A DNA stretch of 64,000 bases from Melampsora larici-populina 98AG31 (GCF_000204055.1 NW_006768845.1:279018-343017); one strand, 5' to 3'. Positions 25,587-38,175 are shown, counted from the stretch's first letter. Program-made: numbers and translations. The notes: a model not told the origin generated them from the letters alone.

Positions 25587-28500
25587 ATGGATAGCATGTC
25601 AAGCGCCGCAATACCATCCGCTCGAACATCCACGGGTAAATCAGACCAGGAAATGATGAACCAAAATGCTATCTCAGATTCGGTGTTAAGCAAAGTAGAT
25701 TCAAGTATAGCCCAATATGTTGAAGAACCTGTCACCAAAGAAGAAATGGCGAGGATTAGAAGAAAAATTGATATTCATCGTGTGTGATTTGGCTAATAAT
25801 TTTCTGGGGTTATCCCTTCGATGTCTTAATCAGCTCTCCTACTGACCTGTTTCCTTTTTTCATATACCCTGTGATGCAGTGCTTCCACTGATGATGATCA
25901 CTTACTTCATTCAATTGTTGAGTCACGTCTCCATCATAAATGCACTCTTGCTACTCCCTTGTACTCTATTAATTAGCTCATCTGTGTTTGCGGTTGATCA
26001 AAAAGTCTCGATAAATCTACCATTGGTATGTAAACTCGACTATCAGTTCTCTTTGCTTCTCTGCTTGACTTTGAATTCTTTCAAACAGGAAACGTGGCGA
26101 TACTAGGATTACAAAAATCTACCCATCTAACGGTCAGTCAATATAATTGGCTTGGGACAATTTTTTTTGGTGAGCTTTTTCACCAGATCCCTATTTCTGG
26201 GAATTTCGAAAGTTTTGCTCACTGACCATACATATTACGACGGGCCATACCAACAATCTTGGAATGGATAGTATCTTATCTACTCTTCGAGTATCCACAA
26301 AACCTAGCCCTTCAACGTTTTCCAGTAGGAAAATGGATATCCCTCAATGCATTTGCTTGGGCTATATTTGTTGCCTTACAAGCGGTGCGTGAATATTTCA
26401 TCTATTTTTCCATGGGTAAAGCTACCTTTCCCTTTGAAATCCGGATTCTGTATATTTCATCTTCGTGGGCAAAACTGATAAACATTTGGGAATTTATCCT
26501 AATCTGTTGTTGCATGAAACTGATTTTTCTTTCAACACTTATCAATGAAATGATTGATAGAGTTGTAAAAACTTTATCCAATTATTCTTTTGCAGGTTTT
26601 TCTTGGGGGCTTGTGAGGGTTGTGCCACAGCGGGTTTTATGATTACCACATCGATGTTAGTCAATTTTTTCTTGTTTCAGAAACACCGATTATTTGTCGC
26701 TTGGTAGGGTATGTCGAGATAATGAAGCTTCTTGACCGAACGAATGATTAAAACAGGTTCTATACACACCAGGAGCAAGGTCTAAGGACGGGTTTTTGGT
26801 TTTTGATGTCTGTCAGTCGTTTTCTTCAATTTCCAAAGACACATATTTTTAATCAGGTGTGATTTGTGTTGCTCAATTTGTGTTGCATCACATTTTTAGG
26901 GTTTGTCGGTGGCCGCCGGAAGCTTCATTAGCTATGGAGTACTTCATATCAAGCCAACAATTGTAATCCTCGTTCTTCTCCAATTCATGTCTTCCGATGC
27001 ACTTGAATTTTGAAAACTCGGAATAGAGTTTTCAATGGTGCATTGAAGGAACCCAAAACGAAACAATCCTTAAGATATTATAACTGACAGACTTTAAACT
27101 TTTTCCTTTTACCAACAGATGGAACCGTGGCAATGGTTCTTTGTCATCATCGGAATTGTAACATTCCTTGTTGCTGTAGCCCTTTATCTTTTCTTTCCTG
27201 ATTCACCTACCACCGCTTGGTTCTTGACTCCAGAAGAAAGGATCAAGGCTGTATCAAGACTAAGAGTCAATTGCACTGGTGTGAGTAGACTGATTACGCG
27301 TTCATCTATGTTTGAGACACGTAGAACTGACACAGAACACGCAAAAAAATTAGATTGAGAATAAGAAATTCAAAAAATACCAAGCAATTGAAGCTTTTAA
27401 AGACCCAAAGACTTGGATGTGGTTCACTTATTGTATACTGGCCACTATTCCTAACATCTCTCATCAACAAGCATTGATTGTGAGTAAAGGTTCTCCTCGC
27501 AAAATTACTGTATCATTCCTCGAGAAGTGACAAAAGAGGTACAAAACAAGAACGCATAATGATGATATAACCTGATCCTGATCTTATGATTACGATAGAT
27601 AAAAGCCATCGGTTATGATGTGTTCCAAACCAGTCTCTTAACTTCAGTGATTGGTTTTGTACAAAGCTCAGCTATCCTTCTTGGTGTAGCCTTGGTTCGT
27701 TTTTTCAAAGACTCGAGATCAAATGTGGCTGGTGAGTTACTTTGCTCAAAAGCACCTCCTATCTTCTTTTCAATTCAGACAGTCATCTGGTAAATTCATT
27801 CTGATCATCAAAACTTCCAATAGTGGCAATGTCGACTGTCAATTTAATCGGAGCGATCTGTTCGATCGCCTTACCCTGGTCGAATCGTGTAGGACTTCTC
27901 ATAGCTATTTACCTAAACCTCTTCCAATCTGCTGTAAGTGTCACCATTTGTTTCAATACATATCGTATGCTGAGCTGATGTGAGGTTTGGTTGTGTAGGC
28001 TTTTGTTATCACCATTGGATGGCTCACTGCGACTACCGCTGGTCATACGAGTAAGTCAACTATCATCATTCTGTTCATTTTTCAAATCGTGTTTCCATAT
28101 CAAAACGCCAAGTTGAATCTATATTTCGCAATCGTAGAACGCATCACAGTCCAGGCTTTTGTCCTCACCGGTAAGTCTCACATCATATTCACGTCGTATT
28201 GTCCTCAGCTACTCTTGATGGTACACTAAGTCAAAACGAAATCTCTTGTGAATGCGTTGGCTTGAATCATACAGGTTACTGTATCGGCAATATCATTGGT
28301 CAGTCTTTTTGATCAAACTTATGGTTCAAATACAAGATAATCATTCAAAGATGACTTAAATAAACGTGAACCGATCTTTACAATCTGTGATCTTTGATTC
28401 GTTGATTCCAGCACCACAATTATGGCAATCGAAATATAAACCTCGAAACATTGTCCCTTGGTCTATCATCACCTTTTGTTATGTGTTTGGAGCTTTAATC

Positions 28501-28855
28501 TTAATCTTTATGAGATTTTATTTAAAAAGACAAAACTTCATTAGAGATTCAAAAATAACAAATCAAGTCATAGTCAATAAACAAAAAGAAAATGAGAATG
28601 AAAATGAAGATAAATCAGTTAAAGCATTTATGGACTTGACTGATCTCGAAAACTCTGGTAAGCATTTTGGATCCTATATAATTTTTTTTTTCAAAATCTT
28701 TAGAAAGCCTGATTTTTAAGAATCAAGAATCTGATTCATTTTTTTTGCATTTTGATTGGTACAAAACTCTTGCACACTTTTAATTCAATCAATAACTCTG
28801 CATAATCTACGATAAAAATCCATTACCAAATCAAGATTACAGATATGTTTTATGA
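25587..28855 (+). CDS. MFS permease of the Dal5/allantoate (anion:cation symporter) family
   Basis: A gene of many short exons. Exon 1 (25587-25779) ends in RIRRKIDIH and joins LLPLMMITYFIQ at 25880, the usual 'RKIDxxLLPLM' start of transmembrane segment 1 in this family. Later pieces include GLQKSTHLTVSQYNWLGTIF, a TM5-7 exon from 27119 (MEPWQWFFVIIGIVTFLVAV, FFPDSPTTAWFLTPEER), and TM8-12 exons to 28657. A final 20-nt exon (28836-28855) completes LTDLENSDYRYVL, the family's typical C-terminal 'LTDxENxxFRYVL'. Twelve membrane spans are expected, importing small organic anions or amides such as allantoate, nicotinate or dipeptides. Substrate cannot be told from sequence. Exon limits between 25.9 and 27.1 kb are approximate. 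Confidence 0.85.
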
Positions 28856-29628
28856 CCAAGTCCAACCATGCCATAATTCCAAAACATGAATACCCTTTAC
28901 GAAACATCAACTCATATAAATCTTCATCTCATGTCAATTACATCCACTTCGGTGTAAAGGAAAGTAGTTTTTTTCCACACCTTTTTCTTATCTTGTCTTG
29001 ACTTTTCTTAAAGATCTCTCTATCATGCAACACATATCCAATCCCATATTTCATTTCTCACTCTTCTTAATCTCTCAGTGTCATACACATCTTGTTTAAA
29101 TACATACCACTATCTTTCCATTGTACATTCCAAAGTTTTTATAACTTTGAAATTCTTGACTTATGTTGATGATCAATTTATGAAATACAAAGAACTCGTG
29201 ATGATCTGGTTAATAAATCACTTAAAAACTAAAAACTTCTTAACACATTTCCTCAAACACTTTTTTCCTTCCAATCTATAAAGAATTTCACTCTCAAACA
29301 AGTTGGTTGTAATGGAAACATTCTAAAATGCTATTATTTAATATTCCATCAAGATACATCATGCATCTCTTAACTTCTGGACTTGATTCTTCATCCAATT
29401 ACTTTGATTTTACCATATAAAAATGTTTCAGTACCACACCTTCCCTTCTACAGCCAGACCTATAAATCAAACCTCACTCTATGCCATAATAAGATTTTTA
29501 AAAGAAATACAAAAATTTCATTCCAAATTCTCTAATCATATAGTTCTTTTTGACACAGATCAAGTGATCACCCATTTATTATTATCAATTTTGTTCCACA
29601 CAAATCCAACCCAAACCCTCAAACACCA
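28856..29628. other. Intergenic spacer between the MFS gene and the KDZ element
   Basis: AT-rich 3' flank with no gene seen. It ends at the left target duplication of the KDZ transposon. Confidence 0.6.
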
Positions 29629-29940
29629 ACCCAATTGAGAGCACCGAAGAACCCGGGGAAATGTTCTGAGAATCGGCTGAGAATCTCAGCATGATAATCT
29701 CACTGAGAACACCATCATACAGCACACAGTATTAACATCGTGTAAGCATATTACACGTTACATGGAAATTACACCTCACAGTCAGAAACCATAAGCTAAA
29801 TGTTTTCTGACCAAAGTCAGAAAACATAAGCGGGGGTATACCTGATCCATGTCACAGGGTCGTCCAGATATTCCGACCCCTTGTTTCAAGCAAAAATTTT
29901 GCTCAGCATTTTTTTTGTCGCGTCTTCCACCCACCACACC

Positions 29941-32900
29941 ATGTCTTCGCCATCGCCCTCCAAACGCAACACTCCCCCATCCAAACTATTTTTGGCCAAC
30001 ACACACACCGGCCAACACACCGCTTTGACACACCAAGCACCAGAAACCGCATCGAGACAGCATGGTCGTGCCCACTTTAATCGCCAAACACTACCGCATG
30101 GTCAATCCTGGCGGACCCCTGCCACTACCCACACTTCGTGGGAACGTTGGCCTCCATTGTCCCGTGTGTTCGACCCCGATGGTGTACAAAACCGCGAAGG
30201 TCGATGCTTGGCTCATTGGGGCAAGTTTTCAAGAAGTCAATCAGCCTAAACGAAGATTACTAACGTAGCCTCTTTCTCGTATTCTCGTACAACAACAGTG
30301 CCCAACCCCGCAAAACGATCACAATTGGAAAACCTGGCGCTGCGACCAGCTGAATCACGAGCTCGCCCTGATTAATCTAGGCGCACCGAGGCCTATAGTC
30401 TCATCGCCATCCTACTGGGGTCCCCGTGTCTCTCCCCATGGCCAACTCCTTGATCAATTACCAACGACGACCACATCTAGCCATTGGTACCACCCGTTCT
30501 TGAATCGACCACAAGTCTCTACCACCAACGGGCGCCTCCCTAGGGCAAAACCCAGTCTTGTCTGTAAACGACCTCTTGAGGGTATCAAATCACAAAATCA
30601 TAAGACTGGCGCAAACAAGAAATGCCCGTCCCAGTATTGCCGCGGAGTAAGTACCATCTCACCATAAAAAGCATGGTTGGTTTAGCATATTGACTCACTC
30701 ACTTGGGATCACTTTCACCCTAATTGATGTCTCACGTAGTGCTGTACACATTACGGCTCACCTAACTGTCCCATCCATCCTCGACCATCTTCGATGGCCA
30801 CACCTCAGCAACAGCAACCCCCCGATAGCGATGCCGATTTCTTACAACTGGGTATTTCCAACGGGGTGAGTGGCCCCGGTCTGGCTACTCCCCGAGGAGC
30901 CAGACAACCAGCCTCGCAATCCAGGCCTCACCAATGGGCACAAGCTGCAAACTCACTGGGCCGGCGTGTACCGCTGGATACCATGGTGATGCTTCAGAAA
31001 CACCAAGCCGAAAGTGACCAAGCCTCGACCCGCCAGGCATCCAGCCTTATTGACGAAACTAAACTGGTCACAATTAACCTGTGGGTCAATGTAAGTCCTT
31101 TGTCATTTGTCATTCCGCGCTCAGAAGCCTTGATTGACCTGACTTCCACACTTAATTGTCGCTCGCTCAAGGCTGTAGCAGCCCAGCCCATCATGGCCTT
31201 ATTTCCGATGTGGCCAAAAGCTGCTTTTGATGAAAGTCAGCTTTTGCTGGCTGCAATCCAGAAGGCAGTTGGCCCTGAGTGGAATCGTGCGCTGATGTTT
31301 TGGGACGTCAAAATCGGCGGATGGGTCAGTGACTTTCTTTTGGGTAGTACACATCGTTAACTGATCGAATTTACGTCACTCCTGGTTCGCAGGTAGCCAC
31401 ACTAGTCAATTACCCACATCGTTTCCCAGTGGGCCAACGCACAATCGTTGCACGGTTACCCACAGTCGAACTTCCTTCTTCAGCGATCTTGCTTTTGAAG
31501 CAAGTGTTGCCACCAACACCTTCACCAACCAGACGCCCCGACACTGATGCTTTTCGCTCGGCAAAAGAACTCCCCCCCATTGTCGACATGCCCTCTTCAC
31601 CGACGGAAGGGGTTCCCAGCCTTTCGACCAGCCAAGCCTCGCTAGTGACACCAAATCCAACGTCTACCACTGAAGTCACCCCGGATGAAATCAGCACGAC
31701 CGGGGTGACCACGTCCAAATCAACATTGCCACCTGCGCAACTGGCCACCCCGCGGCCTACGCCTATTGTCATTGATCTGACCAAATCACCCAACCATCAG
31801 AACTTTGAGCGCAATGACGTTTTCCAGCGCTATGATGAGGTCGATACTAAACCCGTCGTTGGCGATGCGTAAGTTCAAATTATATGTTGCTTGAGTCAAC
31901 ATAAAATAAGTGAGAACGTGTGTGTATTCCCAGACTTACAACGCCAATCACAACCCCACCTACGATGTCATCCGGCCTGAACTTGCAATCAAACACCACG
32001 GACGCTGCTGTCGAACCCTCGCAAGCCAGCTCTTCGACGCTCCTACCGGGCTGGCCTTCACCAATCCTAGTTTTGAGCCTGCTTGAGTGGTATTGTGAAA
32101 CTGCCAATGGCGACCTTAAAAGGAAATGGCTCACCCGTTGGGGTGCTCAATATAGATTCTCAAGTTCTACAATGTACCAATATCGTTTATTTGTCAAAAA
32201 AGTGCAATATCATATATTTCACGAGAGGTATGCCAATCAACCACAAGCTATCGTGGCTGAGGCTCGTACATTCTACCAGGACATCTTCAACGAAGTGGCA
32301 CGAGTTGGAATTCCAGTATGTACTTTCTCTTCCATTCAGTCCTTGTCATGAATACCGATCAAACATTAACCAACCTAATGGTTGTAGCCGCCTGAAAAAA
32401 AACAAATACAACCAATTGGCCAAGGATGTATGTATTTCATATCATTCATAGATCCGAACAACATGTGACTAATTAAACACAATGTCATAACCCATGACAA
32501 TTTCGTCTCAGTGTAGCCTCCTGTTAGCCCTTGCTAACGACAAACGATGTATGTCGTTCATAAGCACTGTGATCCATTGCAGTTCATTGTTACGCTGCCT
32601 TCAAATCAGCAATGACTGAATTGACTTTTATGTTCCTTTCAACCTTTCGTTCGGGAGTTCAGTAGCTAATATCTGTACACCTCTTTAGTTCTATTTGTAA
32701 TCTTTTGTCATAAATCTGTGATAAGTCACACATAGTGCCTTTCAGTTCCATCATCCACACATGCCAGTGATATGATACTTCAGCCAGAGAGATATTATGG
32801 CAATGTCCATCTGCCACGCGATGGACATTGCATTACCATTTGCCTATCAATGCCGTGGCGCGTTGCCATACACTTCAGTGATGGTGGTTCCACCCAGCAT

Positions 32901-34662
32901 CGCTTACACTCCCAGCAAAAGGTAATTTTCCCAAGGAAAAAATGATTACATTTAATGCATTTTTAATCAAAAATGCTCATTTAATGCTGCATAATGCTGA
33001 TTTAATGCTGATTTAATGCTGATCAAATGCATTTTCAATCATTTTTTGCTCTAAATGTATTCATGTTTTCCTTGGGAAAATTACTTTATGCTGGTAGTGT
33101 TAACCCTGCTGAACCCAAACCAGGCAGGCAGTAAAGAAGCCGCGGTAATAACCCTTGGCCTTGTACACACAGGGGCCGCGCTGGGCTTCTGCAACCCATC
33201 AAAATCAGCACAGTTATGTCAAAACGACTGCGATACGCCGCGCTGATGTTGGATGAGAACTCTGCCACTTACACTTACCTACCACAAAGCACTACAAAAG
33301 GCCCATCATGGTCCGTCAACCAGGTGAAAATGTCCTTTCTCATCCTCTCATCTCATTATCCTCTTTTTCTTTGTTTGATTACCTGCCTGATACCATAACT
33401 TTGTATTTGCCTGGAGTCGAGTGAGTATATTTGTCAAATCTAACAAACACCTGTCACCATGTATCCCTATAATCGCGGCGTTTCCGAGCGTTACCAAAGG
33501 CTCCTTAACCGTACGTACTAACCAGTTGTTATGGTGCATGCTGGAACTGATCTGAACCACATCATCACCAGGACGGTTTCTGTCAGCCTCAAAATATATT
33601 ACTCCAACACCCCTCTTACCTCATGGTGCGTTCATTTCCTCCCACTACTCTTAGTCTGGAATTTCCACACCACACTTACTTTTGGTGGACTCATAAGTCC
33701 CAGACCCACGCCCCAAGGCCACAGCAATCACCCGCGAAAATCTTGGCAAAGGCAAGCTTCCTTGGGAAACACTTGCCGCAGACGCAGACGCAGACTCGCT
33801 TGTTCTTTCGATCTCCCACGAGGGGAAAAGCCATTATGTTTGTAAACCTCATTCCGCAAAGGTCATCATCGATTTTTCACATGAAGTTCCCAATTCCTAT
33901 TGGGACTTCAGGGCAACTTACCCAGCGGTGATTCAACGGCCCAACAAGGAAGAGGTGCGAGTGCAAGTGCGCTCGTACCACTTGATTGATTCTCCCGACA
34001 TGTACCAATGTATCAGCCAACAATCTTACTATACGGCAGTCATGCTCGACCTCTTCAAGAACAAGATGACAAGCTTTTCAAGTAAACTCACTGTTCCAGA
34101 GCTTCGCATGATACCCACAGTTTGGGTCAGAGTCATTTTCCTTGCCAGTAATCATGCTGTATACTAATTGATGACTCATTGATGACTGCTTATTGGCGAT
34201 ACTTTGCTCTACAGATGAGCGAGAATCATGTCCTGGTGCAAGGTGATAGATCATTCACCTTGCAAGAAGAGATTTCCCATGATTCTCTGACAACCACTTC
34301 AGATATCGATTACTTACCTCCACAACATGAAGGGAACAACACCCTTGTAGACTTTCTATACGCGTTTACCCACTTTAACTATGAGCATCACAAGGGAACT
34401 GCTGTCATTCATGGATTTCGTGCAAGTGGAAATGTCATCTTTGAGTGTGTAATGGTCGATAAGAAGTCAGTCATTGTGTTACAAATGATTCACCCGGAAG
34501 ATTGCTCACCCTGAGTTACTTCGCAGATTCCCCTGGTGGGCGGAGTGCAGCCCAACCAGAATCAGTGATTTTGAATCCGAACACGATTGCCGAAGCCTTT
34601 GTACTCGTCTGGGTTTACGTCCCGTTTCATCTGGTGGTGGATTGCCCCACAACGTGAAATGA
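29941..34662 (+). CDS. KDZ cargo protein: cysteine clusters plus alpha-kinase-like C-terminal domain
   Basis: Multi-exon gene; start uncertain (ATG at 29941, or 30062 in another frame). N-terminal pieces contain HCPVCSTPMVYKTAK, CPTPQNDHNWKTWRC and, across an intron, CPSQYCRG/CCTHYGSPNCPIH, all likely zinc-binding. The middle is Ser/Thr/Pro-rich; an exon near 32.1 kb includes TRWGAQYRFSSSTMYQYRLF. The C-terminal exons read WDFRATYPAVIQRPNKEEV, YYTAVMLDLFKNKMTSF, LVDFLYAFTHFNYEHHKGT and, after a GT-AG intron (34466-34526), ISDFESEHDCRSLCTRLGL, ending at 34662. The last matches the H-x-C-x3-C zinc signature that closes the alpha-kinase fold. The usual D-x-Q-G motif after the 'HF.YE' helix is replaced (TAVIHGFRASGN), and a catalytic Lys is not evident, so it may be a pseudokinase. 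Alpha-kinase families are expanded in rusts. Nucleus or cytoplasm is likely, as no signal peptide is seen. Confidence 0.6.
32907..33099. mobile_element. 193-bp Harbinger/Tourist-type MITE inside the KDZ element
   Basis: The ends CACTCCCAGCAAAAGGTAAT and, inverted, CACTACCAGCATAAAGTAAT continue into TTTTCCCAAGGAAAA on both sides, giving ~35-bp terminal inverted repeats. TTA flanks both ends (32904-32906, 33100-33102), the 3-bp target duplication typical of PIF/Harbinger. The centre is an ATGCTGATTTA repeat. It sits in non-coding sequence between exons of the cargo gene. Confidence 0.8.
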
Positions 34663-35779
34663 AGCACAATGAGGCAGTTTATCGCATGAAGATGGTCATC
34701 TAGTGTGGCCCCACCTGTAAATAGTGTTCCATATGCCAAGCAAAGGTTGTGCTTTCTCCTTCTGCTGACATCTGTAAAATGAATGGTATATCCTACATAC
34801 GTGTACATCAACACTCTGTAGAATGTCAATGGCCATCCACATTGATTTATGTGATGCCTAATACTATGCTTCATATATACCTTTGGTCTGAATGTTTGTA
34901 AAGCATTTAATGTCTCTCACTCACTCATTGAGAATGTGTTTTTCCATATCAATGTGTGAAGCGGTGAGCAACAACATTCAAAAAACTTGGTACCTTGAGA
35001 ATAAAGGGTACCACCAGGTGGTCAAATCACATCAATGACACATATGTTTTCTTTTCATCAGCTTTCTGATGATGTTTTATTTCAATGAAAGTGTATATAA
35101 ATGATGTTACTTTTGCTGATTAATCACTTTAGTACTTATTGTATGCATCAAAGACTAACCACTTGCTTATTTGGACCATGTACACATGGTCCAAATAACC
35201 TTTGCTGAGGTAATTGGCAACTTACTATAATTAATCTAACATATAATAATGCTTTTGCCAACCAGAATATTACGGCCCAGTTCTTTGGACAAACCAAGCA
35301 TTAAAGATGAAGTGTCATTCCTCTTGTCCTCCGGTGGAATTAGAAACCAGCAAAAGAGAGCCAGTGGAATAAGAGTGAAGTCCAGAGTAAAGTAATGGGT
35401 TTCATTTGTTTATATTAGGTCATATTGGAATGATTCTAATGGGTTCCAACACCAAAATTGATTTTTATGTATACTGCAGTGTGATGATGTTATCATATGT
35501 TATCATCAATAACATCATCAATGAGATAATGATACATTTTAGCCAGATGTTGCAATCATCTTATTCTTATTCCTCATCATTGAATGCCATAATACATCAT
35601 GGCATTCATGCTCACATTTGTTTGAGTTCTCTCATTGAAGAGATCTGGTGTACAATGACAGTGCGCTTGCGGTAGGCATGTGGAAGTGAGACTCAATGCT
35701 AAGAAACCATTGAAGAATCATTACATTAAGATACACCACATTGCATTTAGCATCTTACATTTGGGAAGACCACACCCAT

Positions 35780-36190
35780 GATATCATTGGAATATTGCAA
35801 ATTCTCCCGCGTGGGAACAGATTAACATCAAGCATATATATTGGTGTTGTTGATTGTCTTCCTTCCTATATTGTGATTTTTGATGAGGCATTATGGTAAT
35901 GATAGTGTATTTTATGAGACCTCAGCCCTTTGCTAGTGTGTACAGCAAAGCTCTATTTGAAATAATGTAACCATTGGACTTGTATATATATTGATATCAT
36001 TGGAACATTGCAAATGCTCCTGCGTGGGGACAGCATGTGGGATCAGCAGGGTTAATTAACATCAAGCATATCAAGCATATATATTGGTGTTGTTGATGGT
36101 CTTCCTTCCTACATGGTGTTTCATTTGGAGGCATTGCGGTAATGATAGTGCATTTTATGAGTCCTCAGCCCTGTGCTATCTTTGATTCTA
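35780..36190. repeat. Two tandem ~213-bp units
   Basis: Unit 1 begins GATATCATTGGAATATTGCA (35780) and unit 2 GATATCATTGGAACATTGCA (35993). Both run through AACATCAAGCATATATATTG and TTTTATGAG.CCTCAGCCC. They differ by small indels; unit 2 has an added CATGTGGGATCAGCAGGG. Confidence 0.8.
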
Positions 36191-36232
36191 ATTGGTTTCA
36201 CTTCTTCGTTCAAAAAAATATTGTAACTATCT

Positions 36233-36515
36233 TCAATAAATTAAGTTTGGCAAAAGCGTGGTTGCAAAATCCCCAATACACACCAGCATGAAACAAGGCC
36301 ACATGCAGGGATTGAACCCAGGTACCACAGGTATACTAGTCGACAGTATAGCACGAGTGCTGGCCGTACACACCAGTATACAGACCATGGCCACACCCAG
36401 GAATTGAACCCAGGCACCATGGGTATACCGGTCGACAGTATGGCATGAGTGCTTGCCGTACACACCAGTATACATCAGTCAAGAGCATATACCACTACAC
36501 CATGACACATTAAAA
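36233..36515 (-). mobile_element. tRNA-derived SINE with duplicated B-box unit
   Basis: Read on the minus strand, CATGGTGTAGTGGTATATGC (about 36504-36485) matches a Pol III A-box. Two copies of a ~110-bp unit follow, GTATACTGGTGTGTACGGC ... CTGGGTTCAAT.CCTG, with B-boxes at about 36413-36400 and 36320-36308. A tail past the second copy leads to an A/T-rich 3' end near 36233. No plausible anticodon stem was found, so this is not a functional tRNA. Confidence 0.6.
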
Positions 36516-37884
36516 TTACCTGGCCACGTGATTTTGTTTGGTCAAATCACATCAATGACACACATTTTTTTTTTTCATTAGCTTTCTGATGATGTTTTAT
36601 TTCATCACCTGTCTGTATGAAAGTGTATATAAATGATGTTACTTTTGCTGATTAATCACTTTGTATGCATCAAGGACTAACCACTTGCTTATTTGGACCA
36701 TGTACACATGGTCCAAATAACCTTTGCTGAGGTAATTGGCAACTTACTATAATTAATCTAACATATAATAATGCTTTTGCCAACCAGAATATTACGGCCC
36801 AGTTCTTCGGACAAACCAAGCATTAAAGACGAAGTGTCATTCAACATGAATGCAAGCATTCATATATTTGGTGTTAAACATAAACATCATTGGCCCCTGG
36901 GCATGGTGATGATTCATACTCACTCACTGGTGACATTTCCCAGTGCCCTACCGTTCAGCACGTGGCTCTCAACTAGGGATGCACATGAACTAGATGTACT
37001 CCACACAAATCAATGAATGAATGATTTCACCACATAGGTAAAATAATATCACTTATGGTTTGTCCAAAGTGGTATCTAATGTATATCCAGACCAACCCAA
37101 ACAATGTTTTGGCAATGAGCAGGAAATGTAACAACACCAGAGTAAGTACTTACACCTTGCTCTTCCCCCTGGCTACCAACCTAACCTTGATACCTTTTTA
37201 GGTATCACAAAGACCTCAGGGCCAGAAATTGTTGTTTTATATATGTGTATATATATGTATATGTATTTATATACTGAAACTGGTATTGTGGATCTTTTTG
37301 ACCCACTTGCACAACAATCCCGCTGACCAACAGAACAGTCTGTGGGTTGGAAGGTTTTACAAGTTTGAGTGACGTTACAAAAATGGGAACCACCAATTAT
37401 GACTTACTTTAAAATTGTTGTGGATTCCACAAAGCGCGGAGGGATTTCCATGGTTGGCAATCCCCAGAAAAAACACGTACATGACGGTTTTCATTACCAA
37501 TGAATATTGGTGGCAGCAGCCACAAACAAATCTGCAGCGGCAAAGCATATATATCTTTTTTGAAAGGTATATATATGCTTGTTGATGCTTGCCATATTGG
37601 TGATCACAATTTCACAGTGCCCCATGTATCATGCCGCCATAGGATATCCATTTGAGTATCAAAACTGCGAAATGCACCTATGGCAGTGTAGAAATGCAAG
37701 TGGCTTATGCTTTGACTTATCCATGTTTTGTTATCTCGCCACATGTGGTGTGCACACAAGTTAGTTGTTCACTTGATCCTAACCAAGTATGGCCAAAGCA
37801 ATCTGCTAAGTATATATGTACAACCATCAATCACTCTGCCAAGCTAAACTCAGTCTGCAAATGATAGTTGTAAATATCACCATT

Positions 37885-37947
37885 GGTCCAACCCAATCTT
37901 CTGTATGGTATGATTTATCAATCATACATGTGTGATTGGGTTGGACC
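37885..37947. repeat. 63-bp inverted repeat (hairpin)
   Basis: GGTCCAACCCAATC (37885-37898) and GATTGGGTTGGACC (37934-37947) are exact complements, with a further partly palindromic ATGGTATGATTTATCAATCAT core. It lies in non-coding DNA downstream of both KDZ genes and could form a cruciform or be a small foldback repeat. Confidence 0.7.
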
Positions 37948-37984
37948 TTCACATTGTTTGTATTTATTTGGATCAATGTTTTAC

Positions 37985-38175
37985 ATTGGATTGTAGATAT
38001 ATTCATATCTATCATCTTGTGTCAGAGTCAGACTTATTTCAAAGCAATAATCTAACAATTTTTGTATTCATATTCATATCTATCATCTTGTGTCAGACAA
38101 ATTGACAAGCACCAAACTAACATCATTTGTATTCAGATTCATGTCTTTCATCTTATGTCATACAAATTTCAAAGC
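37985..38175. repeat. Three tandem ~65-bp units
   Basis: ATTCATATCTATCATCTTGT occurs three times with drift (ATTCATGTCTTTCATCTTAT in the third), each followed by a CAAA..C.AAACTAAC segment. It lies just past the stop codon of the KDZ transposase. Confidence 0.7.

Larger units (their letters stand above)
35019..36842. repeat. Pair of ~300-bp direct repeats enclosing 1.2 kb
   Basis: 35019-35320 and 36539-36842 are near-identical direct copies, both starting TGGTCAAATCACATCAATGA and ending GAAGTGTCATTC, with a few indels. Each copy contains a near-perfect palindrome, TTATTTGGACCATGT and its complement separated by AC (35167-35198, 36689-36720). The segment between holds other tandem copies and a SINE. 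Confidence 0.85.

Noticed and set aside
29637..32500. TET/JBP dioxygenase as the KDZ cargo, as known from other basidiomycete KDZ elements
   Set aside because: No H-x-D iron-binding motif with supporting context was found in the plus-strand gene; the C-terminus matches the alpha-kinase zinc signature instead.
35019..36842. The ~300-bp direct repeats as LTRs of a small retrotransposon
   Set aside because: There is no primer-binding site, polypurine tract or coding remnant between them, and the flanks show no 5-bp target duplication.
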